From contig NZ_JAURVJ010000213.1 in assembly GCF_030655615.1 (NCBI RefSeq), forward strand, positions 17,036 to 81,035: DNA of 64,000 nt. Direction: 5' to 3'. The notes below the pieces were generated by a model. That model ran no database searches. It saw nothing but the letters and a program-made list of their open reading frames with translations, and was not told the DNA's origin. Both the position numbers and the translations under genes were made by a program. Shown piece after piece: positions 27,036 to 35,509 of this stretch (its first letter is position 1; each line of letters starts with the position of its first letter). The DNA comes from Nocardioides sp. GTDB lineage: Bacteria; Actinomycetota; Actinomycetes; Propionibacteriales; Nocardioidaceae.

Positions 27036-27823
27036 CGGTCGCGCTCCAGGGGTGAGGACACGTGCGGGACGTGGTCGTGACGGCGTACGTCGTGGTGGTG
27101 GCCGTGGTCATGGTGGCCCGGAGCGTCGGCGGGGGCGCCGTCGTGGGCGATGCGGCCGTCGCTCATCACGACCACCCGCTCGACCAGCGGCGCGAGCGGG
27201 CCGAGCTCGTGGGCCACCTGGACCACGGTGGAGCCGCGGTCCTTGAGCGCGCCGAGGGCGTCGGCGAGGACCTGCTGGTGGTGCAGGTCGACACCGGCGG
27301 TCGGCTCGTCGAGGAAGAACAGCTCGGGGTCGCCGGCCAGCGCCCGCGCGATGAGCACCCGCTGCTGCTGGCCGCCGGACAGGGTGCCGACCCCGTCACC
27401 GGTCCGCTCGGTCAGGCCGACGAGGGCGATGGCGTCGTCGATGGCCCGCCGGTCGACCGCACCGAGCGGCCGGAGCAGGCGGCGCCGGGCCAGCCGGCCG
27501 GAGCTGACGACCTCGCGGACGGAGGCGGGCACCCCGGACGCGGCGCCGCTGCGCTGGGGCACGAAGCCGATGCGCTGCCACTGGTCGAAGTCGCCGGACG
27601 GTACGCCGAACAGGCGCAGGTCGCCGCGGGTCAGCGGTCGCAGCCCGGTCAGGGCGCGGACCAGCGTGGACTTGCCGGAGCCGTTGGCGCCGAGCAGCGC
27701 GACGAACTCGCCGGTGGCCACGGTCAGGTCGATGCCGCGCAGCACCGGCCGGCCGCCGATGGCGACGGCTCCGTCGCGGAGCACGATCGGCGTCACCGAG
27801 GTGTCGGGCGTGGTCAGCGGCAT
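27032..27823 (-). CDS. znuC: Zinc ABC transporter ATP-binding protein
   Basis: The 263-residue ABC ATPase has Walker A GANGSGKST near residues 44-52, signature LSGGQQQR near 147-154, Walker B LFFLDEPT and an H-loop His in QVAHELG. The C-terminus carries a His/Asp-rich extension (GHHDHGHHHDVRRHDH) like that of the partner permease. Gene order znuA-znuC-znuB with 4-10 bp overlaps shows one operon. Confidence 0.92.
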   Translation of the reverse strand: MPLTTPDTSVTPIVLRDGAVAIGGRPVLRGIDLTVATGEFVALLGANGSGKSTLVRALTGLRPLTRGDLRLFGVPSGDFDQWQRIGFVPQRSGAASGVPASVREVVSSGRLARRRLLRPLGAVDRRAIDDAIALVGLTERTGDGVGTLSGGQQQRVLIARALAGDPELFFLDEPTAGVDLHHQQVLADALGALKDRGSTVVQVAHELGPLAPLVERVVVMSDGRIAHDGAPADAPGHHDHGHHHDVRRHDHVPHVSSPLERDR

Positions 27824-28725
27824 CCGTTGGCCTCTCGCAGGGCGGCTAGGTTGCCGCGCATCAGGCTCAGGTAGTCGTCGCCGCTGGTCGTGTCGGCAAG
27901 GCCCTCGAGCGGGTCGAGCACGGCCGTCCTCACGCCCATGTCGTCGGCCAGGGCCTGGGTCAGGCGCGGGCTGGCCAGCCGCTCGGAGAACACGGTGGTG
28001 ATGCCGTCGTCGCGGATGAGGTCCTGGAGGTCGGCCAGCACCGCCGGCGTCGGCTCGGCGTCGGGGGTGAGGCCGGCGACCGGGGCCACCTCGAGGCCGT
28101 AGCGGCCGAGGTAGCCAAACGCGTCGTGCGACACCACGATCGTGTGCCGGTCGCAGTCGGCGAGTCCGTCGGTGAAGGCCGCGTCGAGGTCGACGAGGTC
28201 GGCCCGCAGTGCGGCCGCGCCGGCCGCGAAGTCGTCGGCGTGGTCGGGGTCGATGTCGGACAGCGACTCCGCAACCGCGTCGCCGAGGTCGGCCATCTTG
28301 AGCGGGTCGAGCCAGAAGTGGGGGTCGAGCTCGTCGCCGTGGTCGTGGCCGTCGCCCTCCGTGTGGTCGTCGCCGTGCTCGTCGGCGAACGGCTGCAGCC
28401 CGATCACCGCGGCGGCGTCGATGACCTCGCCGGCCGCGTTCTGGGCGACGGCGTCGTCGACGGCCGGCTGGAGCCCGTCCTCGTGGATCACGAGGTCGGC
28501 CCGGGCGATCTCGGCGGTCTCGCGAATCGTGAGCTCGAGGTCGTGCGGCTCGGTGCCGGGCGTGGTCAGGTTGCTGACGACCGCCAGGTCGCCGGCGACC
28601 CGCTCGGCGACGTACTCCAGCGGGTAGAAGGCCGCGGCGACCTGGGTGCCCTCGGTGTCGTCACCGAACGCCGCGCAGCCGGAGGTCGCGAGGAGCAGCG
28701 TGAGGAGGAGCGGGGCGCGTCGCAT
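27814..28725 (-). CDS. znuA: Zinc-binding lipoprotein of the ABC importer
   Basis: This cluster A-1 metal-binding lipoprotein of about 303 residues has the lipobox SGC (LLATSGCAAF). It carries the usual metal-ligand histidines (TEPHDLELT, DPHFWLDP and a later SHDAFGYL) and the His/Asp-rich flexible loop DEHGDDHTEGDGHDHGDE typical of zinc-specific members. ATG 28725 (MRRAPLLL) is preferred over ATG 28734, because a Zur box covers the latter. Expression is predicted to rise under zinc starvation. Confidence 0.91.
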   Translation of the reverse strand: MRRAPLLLTLLLATSGCAAFGDDTEGTQVAAAFYPLEYVAERVAGDLAVVSNLTTPGTEPHDLELTIRETAEIARADLVIHEDGLQPAVDDAVAQNAAGEVIDAAAVIGLQPFADEHGDDHTEGDGHDHGDELDPHFWLDPLKMADLGDAVAESLSDIDPDHADDFAAGAAALRADLVDLDAAFTDGLADCDRHTIVVSHDAFGYLGRYGLEVAPVAGLTPDAEPTPAVLADLQDLIRDDGITTVFSERLASPRLTQALADDMGVRTAVLDPLEGLADTTSGDDYLSLMRGNLAALREANGCR

Positions 28726-28739
28726 GAGAATCATTCTCA
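28725..28739. promoter_or_regulatory. Zur box 1 (perfect palindrome)
   Basis: tgagaatcattctca is a perfect 7-1-7 palindrome resembling actinobacterial Zur operators. It overlaps the znuA start codon region, so binding would block transcription or initiation. Confidence 0.78.
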
Positions 28740-28746
28740 GTCTTGA

Positions 28747-28761
28747 TGAGAATGATTGTCA
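28747..28761. promoter_or_regulatory. Zur box 2 (imperfect)
   Basis: tgagaatgattgtca matches the same 7-1-7 pattern with one arm mismatch and lies 22 bp from box 1 (two helical turns), allowing side-by-side Zur dimers. Confidence 0.68.
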
Positions 28762-28766
28762 AAGGC

Positions 28767-28822
28767 TCGGACACTCGCCGGTCTCCGGCGAGCTTGCTCG
28801 ACGGAGGCCAGCGAGTGTCCGA
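28767..28822 (-). terminator. Inverted repeat between the SDR gene and the znuA promoter
   Basis: Perfect 12-nt arms (tcggacactcgc / gcgagtgtccga) enclose an inner hairpin (ctcgccgg tct ccggcgag). It lies downstream of the SDR gene stop and upstream of the Zur boxes, so it probably insulates the two minus-strand units. The remainder of the 196-bp gap shows nothing else. Confidence 0.5.
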
Positions 28823-28930
28823 TCAGGCCTGCAGGTTGAGGAGCGTCGGCTCCGTGACGCTTGCGGCACGGAGCGACGCGTCTCGAAACCACCGCAGCGT
28901 CACGTCAACAGCAGCGGCGTCAGGAGCCCG

Positions 28931-30916
28931 TTACCAATGAATGCCTTTAAACACCTTCGCCAGCATGATCTGCTCGGTCTCGCGCGTGCCGCCCTCGGCG
29001 ATCTGACCCTTGGCGGCGGCCGAGTCGGGGAACACGTGGTAGGCCATGTTGAGGATCCGGAAGGCGGCCTTGGGGGCGACGGTGTGGGCGACGGCGCCGA
29101 CGTTGCCGAGCAGGGTGTTGATCTCGTGGGGCTTGTCGACCATGGCCGCGATGACGGTGTCGGCGGCCTGGGCCGGCGAGATGGTGGGGAACTTGTCGTA
29201 GATCTTGGTCGGGGCGATCATCGGCGTCCGCACCAGCGGCATGTGGATGTTGGTGAAGGTGACGCCGTTGCCGACGACCTCGGACGCGACGACGTTGGAC
29301 CACGAGTCGAGCGCGGCCTTGGAGGCGACGTAGGCCGAGAACCGCGGCGGGTTGGTCTGCACGCCGATCGATGAGATGTTGACGATGTGGCCCGACTTCT
29401 GGCGCTCCATCGCCGGGATGAGACCCATGATGAGCCGGATCGCCCCGAAGTAGTTGAGCTGCATGGTGCGCTCGAAGTCGTGGAAGCGGTCGTGGCTCAG
29501 GCGCAGCGACCGCCGGATCGAGCGGCCGGCGTTGTTGATGACGAAGTCGATCGACGGGAGCTCGGCGGTCACCTGCTCGCAGAGCCGGTCGATGGCCTCG
29601 AGGTCGGAGAGGTCGCAGGGATAGACGTGGGCGGTGCCGCCGCGCATCTCGATGACCGACTTGGTGTCCTCGAGCTTGTCCTTGCCGCGCGCGACGAGCA
29701 CCGGGATGCCGCCGGCCTGGGCGACCTTGAGCGCGGTGACCGCGCCGATGCCCGAGGAGGCGCCGGTGATGAGGACGTGCTTGCCGGCGAGCGCCGCGCG
29801 GACGCGGGAGTCGCGGCCGGTGGAGGTGTCGAGGTTCTCCTCCCAGTAGCCCCACAGGGTGCGGGCATAGCTCTCGAGGTCGGGTACGGCGATCCCGGAG
29901 CCGGCCAGGGCGTGCTCGGTGCGCGCGGAGTCGAAGTCCGCGCTGAAGCCGGTGTGGGCGACCACCTCGGCCGGGATGCCGAACCGGCCCAGGGTCTGGT
30001 CGAGGAGGAACTGTGCCGGTCGCTGCTTGACGACCGCGTTGAAGAGCCGCCCCGAGCGGATGGCAGCCGGCAGCGGGACACGCGGCCCGGGGGTCGCGAA
30101 CTGGGGCGAGCCTGCGGCCTTGCAGAACAGGTTGACCATCTCGACGGTCGACTGCGGCTCGGGGTTGACCAGGTGGAAGGCCTCGCCGTCGCGGTCGGGC
30201 AGGTGACCGAGGTGGTCCATGGCCTTGGCGACGTAGTCGACCGGCACGACGTTGGTGTCGCCCAGGTCGATGCCGGCGAGCGGCAGCCAGGCCGGCAGCC
30301 GGTCGCGCATCGCCTTCATCGCGGGGAAGAAGTAGTAGGGGCCGTCGACCTTGTCCATCACGCCGCTCTCGGAGTGACCGACGACGATCGCGGGGCGGTA
30401 GACCCGCCACGGGACGGTGCTCTCCTCGCGCACGATCTTCTCGGACTCGTACTTGGTGCGGTGGTAGGGCGACGGCAGGTGCTGGCCCTCGGCGAACATC
30501 GTCTCGTCGAAGCGCCCGCGGTAGTCACCCGCGGCGGCCACCGACGACACCTGGTGGAAGCGCCCGGCGTCGAGCGCCGAGGCCAGCTCGACCGCGTTGC
30601 GGGTGCCGCCGACGTTCATCACCTCGTTGGTGGCGTCGTCGGCCGTCATGTCGTAGATCGCGGCGAGGTGGAAGAAGTGGTCGATGCCCCCGGTGTGGTC
30701 GGCGACCCACTGCGGGTCGACGCCGAGGGCGTCCTGTGACAGGTCGCCCACGACGGGGACGACCCGGCCGGAGCCCCAGCGGCGCATCAGCGTCTCGAGG
30801 CGGCCCATCGACCCGGAGCGGCAGAGCACGAAGATCTCGCCCTTGCGGTGGTCGACGAGCTCCTGGACGAGGTGTCGACCGATGAACCCTGTGGCGCCGG
30901 TCACGAAGTAGGCCAT
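28931..30916 (-). CDS. Two-domain SDR oxidoreductase (acyl-CoA reductase-like)
   Basis: The 661-residue protein fuses two Rossmann enzymes. Residues 1-360 form an extended SDR domain with GATGFIGRH and NADP-type HRTKYESEK (YxxxK), like fatty acyl-CoA reductases. Residues 375-610 form a classical SDR with TGASSGIGA, NNAGRS and YVASKAALD. Mycobacterial AcrA1-type acyl-CoA reductases have this architecture and length, so fatty acyl-CoA or fatty aldehyde reduction is the best inference. The gene is followed by an inverted repeat and stands alone. The ATG at 30916 begins MAYFVTGATG. Confidence 0.85.
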   Translation of the reverse strand: MAYFVTGATGFIGRHLVQELVDHRKGEIFVLCRSGSMGRLETLMRRWGSGRVVPVVGDLSQDALGVDPQWVADHTGGIDHFFHLAAIYDMTADDATNEVMNVGGTRNAVELASALDAGRFHQVSSVAAAGDYRGRFDETMFAEGQHLPSPYHRTKYESEKIVREESTVPWRVYRPAIVVGHSESGVMDKVDGPYYFFPAMKAMRDRLPAWLPLAGIDLGDTNVVPVDYVAKAMDHLGHLPDRDGEAFHLVNPEPQSTVEMVNLFCKAAGSPQFATPGPRVPLPAAIRSGRLFNAVVKQRPAQFLLDQTLGRFGIPAEVVAHTGFSADFDSARTEHALAGSGIAVPDLESYARTLWGYWEENLDTSTGRDSRVRAALAGKHVLITGASSGIGAVTALKVAQAGGIPVLVARGKDKLEDTKSVIEMRGGTAHVYPCDLSDLEAIDRLCEQVTAELPSIDFVINNAGRSIRRSLRLSHDRFHDFERTMQLNYFGAIRLIMGLIPAMERQKSGHIVNISSIGVQTNPPRFSAYVASKAALDSWSNVVASEVVGNGVTFTNIHMPLVRTPMIAPTKIYDKFPTISPAQAADTVIAAMVDKPHEINTLLGNVGAVAHTVAPKAAFRILNMAYHVFPDSAAAKGQIAEGGTRETEQIMLAKVFKGIHW

Positions 30917-30967
30917 GGCCGAACCCTACTGCTGAGTCACCCCACCCACGGGGTCTGAGTCACACGA

Positions 30968-31061
30968 GATCCAGAGGGTCTCGAGCCGCCGTTGCGGCCT
31001 CGCAAGCTCGGCCGCAGGCTCCCTCGACCGCCTCACGATCGGTCAGACCTCGCAAGCTCGG
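30968..31061. repeat. Intergenic repeat cctcgcaagctcgg (two copies)
   Basis: cctcgcaagctcgg occurs at 30999-31012 and again 50 bp later, in a 145-bp gap between two minus-strand genes. Related caagctcg fragments occur at 41.7 kb. No gene is seen in this gap. Confidence 0.45.
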
Positions 31062-32135
31062 TCAGTCCGAGTTCGGCCCACCGAACATGATCTCGTCCCA
31101 GCTCGGGACGGACGCGCGGCCCTTCTTCTTCTGCACCGTACGCCGGGCGGGCGCCTCGTCGGCGACGCTCGGCTCGGTCTCCCGGGCGGCCTCGACCGGC
31201 TCGGGCGCGGGATCGGGCACCGGATCGGGCTCGGAGTCCGCAGCCTCGCGGGCCTCCTCGCGCAGCGCCGGGTCGTCGGAGGCGGGGGAGTCGTCGAGGA
31301 ACGCCTCGACCGGCTCGTCGCCGTCGAAGGGCTCGTCGGAGACCAGCTCGATCGCGTCGTCGCCGAGGGGCAGCTCGTCCTGCGAGACCGACGTCAGCCG
31401 GCGCTCGCGCTGCGAGCGCAGGTCGTCGCGGGCCGGGGCCGGCGACGGCACGGCCTCACCGACGAGCCACCGGGCGTCCTCGTCGTCGACGACGACGAAG
31501 TTGCCGGGCAGGTCGAAGCTGAAGTGGGCGGTGCCGGTGCGGACGGGGAGCGCGAAGCCGGCGGCGAGGGTCCACCGGCCGTCCTCGCGGCGCCAGGAGT
31601 CCCACTCGACGCCCTCGGGGTCGATGTTGAGCGAGCGCAGGTGGCTCTCGACGGCGTCGCCGAGGGTGCGGCCACCGCCGGAGGAGCCGGACTCGCCGGC
31701 GGAGCGGCGCACGTTGGACTTCTGGGCGCGCTCGGCGACGTGCTGGCGCTCGGCGAGCACCGGCCCGACGAACGCCATGATCTTGTCGACGCTGGTCTGG
31801 GCGGCTTGAGCCACGGCCTCGGCGCTCTCGCCGGACCGGATCCGGGCCTGGATGTCGCGGGGACGGAGGACACTCTCCATGGGGATCTCCAACTGGCCGA
31901 GGCGTGAGGCATCGCCGCGCAGCGCGGCTCGCAGGCTGGGCGTGACGGCGAGGGTGAACGTGCCGCCGCGCTCGTCGACGAGCAGGAGCCGGGCACGGTC
32001 CTCGCTCACGCCGGCGAGCGTGACGGGCTGCTCGTGGGGGGTGGGCACGGGGGCGCCGGCTGTGTCGGGGACACCGAGGGACTCGACCGCGGCCCGGTCG
32101 TGCTCGGGCTGCCTGACCTGCTCGGCCCTCTCCAT
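31062..32135 (-). CDS. sepH: Septation protein SepH
   Basis: SepH (DUF3071) is an FtsZ-stimulating cell division protein of actinobacteria. The about 357-residue product has the conserved N-terminal domain (LAGVSEDRARLLLVDERGG ... EIPMESVLRPRDIQARIRSGESAEAVA, with a helix-turn-helix-like segment), then a long acidic Pro/Glu-rich tail with a basic stretch (TVQKKKGRASVPSWDEIMFGG). The terminal SWDEIMFG motif is family-typical. The start is uncertain: ATG 32135 or 32147 gives a 35-45 residue N-terminal extension relative to Streptomyces SepH, and a GTG nearer the domain is possible. The track ORF to 33110 is a shadow. Confidence 0.88.
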   Translation of the reverse strand: MERAEQVRQPEHDRAAVESLGVPDTAGAPVPTPHEQPVTLAGVSEDRARLLLVDERGGTFTLAVTPSLRAALRGDASRLGQLEIPMESVLRPRDIQARIRSGESAEAVAQAAQTSVDKIMAFVGPVLAERQHVAERAQKSNVRRSAGESGSSGGGRTLGDAVESHLRSLNIDPEGVEWDSWRREDGRWTLAAGFALPVRTGTAHFSFDLPGNFVVVDDEDARWLVGEAVPSPAPARDDLRSQRERRLTSVSQDELPLGDDAIELVSDEPFDGDEPVEAFLDDSPASDDPALREEAREAADSEPDPVPDPAPEPVEAARETEPSVADEAPARRTVQKKKGRASVPSWDEIMFGGPNSD

Positions 32136-32237
32136 CTCGTGTCCCATCTCCTGCGCTGCTCCGTTCCGGTCGACCCTACGCCAGCGGGCGTGTCCTCCCG
32201 CGTACGCCGCGCCCTGTGTCCGCCCTACGCTCGACCG

Positions 32238-32858
32238 GTGTCCGGGACCCTCGTCACGCTCGACCTCGTCGGCATCTTCGTCTTCGCCATCTCGGGCGCC
32301 CTGGTCGCCGTCCGCAAGGACCTCGACGTCTTCGGGGTGCTCGTGCTCGCCGGGACCACCGGGCTCGGCGGAGGCTTCCTGCGCGACGTCCTCATCGGCG
32401 CCACGCCGCCGGCCGCCCTGGCGGACTGGCGCTACCTCCTGGTGCCCGTCGCGGCGGGCCTGGTGACCTTCTCGTTCCACGGCGTGCTCGGCCGGATGGA
32501 GCGCCAGGTCTCGGTGTTCGACGCGTTCGGGCTGTCGCTGTTCTGCGTGGCCGGTGCGCTCAAGGCCCTCGACGTCGGCCTCGGCCCCCTGCCCGCTGCG
32601 CTGATGGGGATGGTCACCGGGATCGGCGGCGGAATGGTCCGCGACGTCCTCACCGGTCGCGTCCCGGTGGTCTTCCGGGGCGACCTCTACGCCATCCCGG
32701 CCCTCGCCGGAGCGGCGGTCGCGGTGGCCGGCGAGCGGGCCGACCTGCCCGTCGTACCGGTGGCGGTGGCGGGGGCACTGGTCTGCCTCGTGTGGCGGCT
32801 GCTCGCGTTGTGGCGCGGGTGGCAGGCGCCGATGCCGGCCGGGTCGGCGAGCGTCTGA
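32238..32858 (+). CDS. TRIC-family cation channel protein (YadS-like)
   Basis: The 206-residue integral membrane protein has two repeats of about three helices each (UPF0126/TRIC). GTTGLGGGFLRDVLIGATPP and GIGGGMVRDVLTGRVPVVF are the glycine-rich family signatures in each half. Prokaryotic TRIC proteins are trimeric monovalent cation channels. The start GTG 32238 (VSGTLVTLDLVGIFVFAISGA) leads straight into helix 1; the track start at 32034 is antisense to sepH. Confidence 0.87.
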   Translation: MSGTLVTLDLVGIFVFAISGALVAVRKDLDVFGVLVLAGTTGLGGGFLRDVLIGATPPAALADWRYLLVPVAAGLVTFSFHGVLGRMERQVSVFDAFGLSLFCVAGALKALDVGLGPLPAALMGMVTGIGGGMVRDVLTGRVPVVFRGDLYAIPALAGAAVAVAGERADLPVVPVAVAGALVCLVWRLLALWRGWQAPMPAGSASV

Positions 32859-32868
32859 GCGACGACCC

Positions 32869-33987
32869 TCAGAGGTGCCCGCCCCCGGGGTAGGTCCGTC
32901 CCATCGAGGAGCGGCCGGGCAGGGCCTCGACGTCCGCCACGGCGACCTGGCAGGTCGCGGCGGGCAGGTCGCAGGTGAGGAGCGTCTCGGTGTGGGTGTC
33001 GTCCATCGGGATGACGGCGACGGCGACGGTGTCGTCGTCCAGCCAGCCGGTCGGGAGGACCAGGGCGTCCTCGCCCTTCGGGCCGGCGACGGCGACGTCG
33101 AGCCGGGCACGGCGACCGGTACCGGTGTCGAGGACCCCGACCGGGTCGAGGCGGCCGCCGTCGAAGAAGAGGTCCTCGGTGGCGAAGTAGTGGCCGTCGG
33201 GGGACAGGATGCCGTTGCCGGCCCAGGTGAGGCGGGTCGTGCGGCCCGGGGCCACGACCGTCAGGTCGACCTCGTCGAAGGCCGCCACCACGCCGTTCTC
33301 GACGTCCCAGAGGTCCTCGTAGGTCGGCGCGGTCGCCCCGGTCACGAGGTCGAGCGCCAGCGACCCGCGACCGTCCTGGACGTAGGCCGTCGCGCCCTCG
33401 AGGTCGACGAGGGTCGGCGCCGTCCCGGGCCCGGTGGTCCCGAGCGGGAAGGTGCGGGTCCCGAGGGTGCGGGTGTCGAGGACGACCAGGTCTCCCGCGG
33501 TGAGGTCGTCGGACGTGGCGCGGACCCAGCCCACGAGGTGACCGTCCTCGTCGCCCACCGGGTCGTCGCCCGGTCCGAGGTCGGTGGTCGTGCCACCGAC
33601 GTCGGCGTAGATCCGGTCGCCGTAGCGGTAGACGTGGCTGTCGAGCGTGCGGACCAGGGAGTCGACCCAGTGGTCGTACCGGACGACCCGGTCGCCCTCG
33701 AAGCCCCGCGGCCCGACCGTCACCATCGGCTCGAGGTCGCGGGTGCTGGTGGGAAACAGGTCGTCACGGTCGGCCGGGGTCACGCCCGTGGTCTCGCGAC
33801 CGGGTCGCAGCTGGGCGACGCCGAGACCGACGGCGAGCACGGCGACGGCGACGACCGCGGTCGCGGCGACGCGGCGTCGCCGGCGCAGGGTCCGGTCGCC
33901 GTCGCTCGTGACGGCGGACAGGTCGACGGGGGCGAACCGGACGGTCTCCGCCTGGTCGCGCAGGACGGCGTTCAGCTGATCGGTCAT
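32869..33987 (-). CDS. Membrane-anchored beta-propeller-like protein coupled to a SigE-family factor
   Basis: The 372-residue protein has a cytoplasmic N-terminus (about 1-37), an Arg-rich stretch (RTLRRRRRV), one membrane helix (about 38-60) and an extracytoplasmic domain with repeated DTxTLGTRTF/GDLVVLDTR-like strands suggestive of a beta-propeller. Its ATG overlaps the stop of the sigma factor gene. It may regulate the sigma factor, but no known anti-sigma motif is visible. The topology parallels the protein at 5659-6366. Confidence 0.7.
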   Translation of the reverse strand: MTDQLNAVLRDQAETVRFAPVDLSAVTSDGDRTLRRRRRVAATAVVAVAVLAVGLGVAQLRPGRETTGVTPADRDDLFPTSTRDLEPMVTVGPRGFEGDRVVRYDHWVDSLVRTLDSHVYRYGDRIYADVGGTTTDLGPGDDPVGDEDGHLVGWVRATSDDLTAGDLVVLDTRTLGTRTFPLGTTGPGTAPTLVDLEGATAYVQDGRGSLALDLVTGATAPTYEDLWDVENGVVAAFDEVDLTVVAPGRTTRLTWAGNGILSPDGHYFATEDLFFDGGRLDPVGVLDTGTGRRARLDVAVAGPKGEDALVLPTGWLDDDTVAVAVIPMDDTHTETLLTCDLPAATCQVAVADVEALPGRSSMGRTYPGGGHL

Positions 33988-34520
33988 CGGGTCACCACCA
34001 CGTGGTCGAGGGAGGGGAGCAGGTCGGGGTCGTCACCGAGGAGGGCGCGCAGCTTGGCCATCCCGGAGGAGACCTGGCTCTTGACGGTGCCGACGGCACA
34101 GCCCATGGCCTCGGCGGTCTGGGGCTCGGTGAGGTCCTCGTAGTAGCGCAGCACGATCGCGGTCCGCTGGCGGACGGGCAGCTCCAGCAGCGCCTCCCAG
34201 ACGGCGCCGTGGTCGACCACGGCCGCGGCGTGGTCGGTGACCGGTCGGTCGGGCAACCGATCGACGGTCCGCTCGTGCCAGGACCGGCGACGGAACCAGG
34301 AGATCGCGGTCGTCGTGATCGCCTTGCGCGTGTAGGCCTCGGCGTGGCCGAGGTCGGCCAGGCGAGGCCAGGCGACGTAGGTCTTGGTCAGCGCCTCCTG
34401 GACCAGGTCCTGGGCGTGCTGCACGTCGCCGACCATCAGGTAGGCCGCCCGCTGCAGGGCGGGGGACCGGGCGGCGACGAACTCCGCGAACTCGGCGCGG
34501 TCCCGGGACAGACGACTCAT
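33984..34520 (-). CDS. SigE-family RNA polymerase sigma factor (ECF type)
   Basis: The 178-residue ECF factor has region 2 (HAQDLVQEALTKTYVAW, near residues 38-54) and region 4 (LPVRQRTAIVLRYYEDLTEPQTAEAMGCAVGTVKSQVSSG). The ATG at 34520 (MSRLSRDRAEFAEF) is chosen; the track extension to 34601 has no support. It is translationally coupled to the membrane protein downstream. This is the second locus of this architecture in the window. Confidence 0.87.
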   Translation of the reverse strand: MSRLSRDRAEFAEFVAARSPALQRAAYLMVGDVQHAQDLVQEALTKTYVAWPRLADLGHAEAYTRKAITTTAISWFRRRSWHERTVDRLPDRPVTDHAAAVVDHGAVWEALLELPVRQRTAIVLRYYEDLTEPQTAEAMGCAVGTVKSQVSSGMAKLRALLGDDPDLLPSLDHVVVTR

Positions 34521-34573
34521 GACCACTCTCACGCTACGGACCCGGGAAGGGTTCGTCGCGTCGTCCGACTTTC

Positions 34574-35374
34574 TCAGACCTGCTCGATCGAGCACCACCA
34601 CGTCGTCCGGCCGCCGACGATGCCACGACTCATGTCGGCGCCGCAGCGCGGGCAGTGCTCGCCGTGCCGCCGGTGGGCGATCACCTCACCGGTGTGCACC
34701 CCGCCCTTCCTGATCGCGGACCGGGTGGCGGCGCGCAACGCCCGGTGCAGCGCCCCGACCTCGTCGGCGCCGAGGGTGTCGACGCGACGCCGCGGGTCGA
34801 GCCGCGCCTGCCACAGGGTCTGGTCGGCCAGCAGGTTGCCGACGCCGGCGAGCACCGACTGGTCGAGCAGCCGGGCCTTGACGGGCGCCGTACCGCGCGT
34901 CAGCCGGTCGCGGAACTCCGCCAGGGGTACGTCGGCGGCGTCGGGTCCGAGCCGGTCCAGGTCGGGGTCGAGCACAGCCCGGGACAGTCGTCGCTTGTCG
35001 AAGAGCCGCAGCACCGCGCCGCTCTCGAAGGTGATCCGGAAGCGGTCCCACTCGGGCTTGAGCTCGCCCCCGCCGCGGCGGACCGGGTCGCCGCCCTCGA
35101 CGGTGTCGCCGTCGGCGTCGACCACGATGATGCGACCGGCCATGCCGAGGTGCAGGCCGAGCACCGGCCCCGACCGCGAGGTCTCGACCCACATCGTCTT
35201 GCCCCGGCGGTGCGCCGACGTGAGCTGGCGGCCGACCAGCGCCTCGCGGAGCTCACCGGGGGAGTGCGGACGGCAGACGTAGGTGTCGCGGTCGTCGACG
35301 TCGGCGATGGTGCGGTGCAGGGCCGCCCGCTCGATCGCGGCGCGGGCGGTCTCGACCTCGGGAAGCTCGGGCAC
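34574..35374 (-). CDS. Fpg/Nei family DNA glycosylase
   Basis: The 266-residue base-excision repair glycosylase begins MPELPEVETARAAIERA with the catalytic Pro2-Glu3. It has the H2TH region (VLAGVGNLLADQTLWQARLDPRR) and a C-terminal zinc-finger-like segment CPRCGADMSRGIVGGRTTWWCSIEQV. The last normal Cys is Glu (CSIE), leaving three Cys; a Cys3-Glu ligand set or weakened zinc binding is possible. Specificity (oxidised purine or pyrimidine) is not clear from sequence. Confidence 0.88.
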   Translation of the reverse strand: MPELPEVETARAAIERAALHRTIADVDDRDTYVCRPHSPGELREALVGRQLTSAHRRGKTMWVETSRSGPVLGLHLGMAGRIIVVDADGDTVEGGDPVRRGGGELKPEWDRFRITFESGAVLRLFDKRRLSRAVLDPDLDRLGPDAADVPLAEFRDRLTRGTAPVKARLLDQSVLAGVGNLLADQTLWQARLDPRRRVDTLGADEVGALHRALRAATRSAIRKGGVHTGEVIAHRRHGEHCPRCGADMSRGIVGGRTTWWCSIEQV

Positions 35375-35509
35375 CGGCCCATCATCGGGGGCTGGCGTCG
35401 CGCCTCGCTCACCCCGTGGGTCGGGCCGCCACGACCCGCTGGTCCGTGCCGACCGGCAGCGTGAGCTCTCCGGCGACGTTCACGCACGTCCATGACCACC
35501 CAGACGCGG

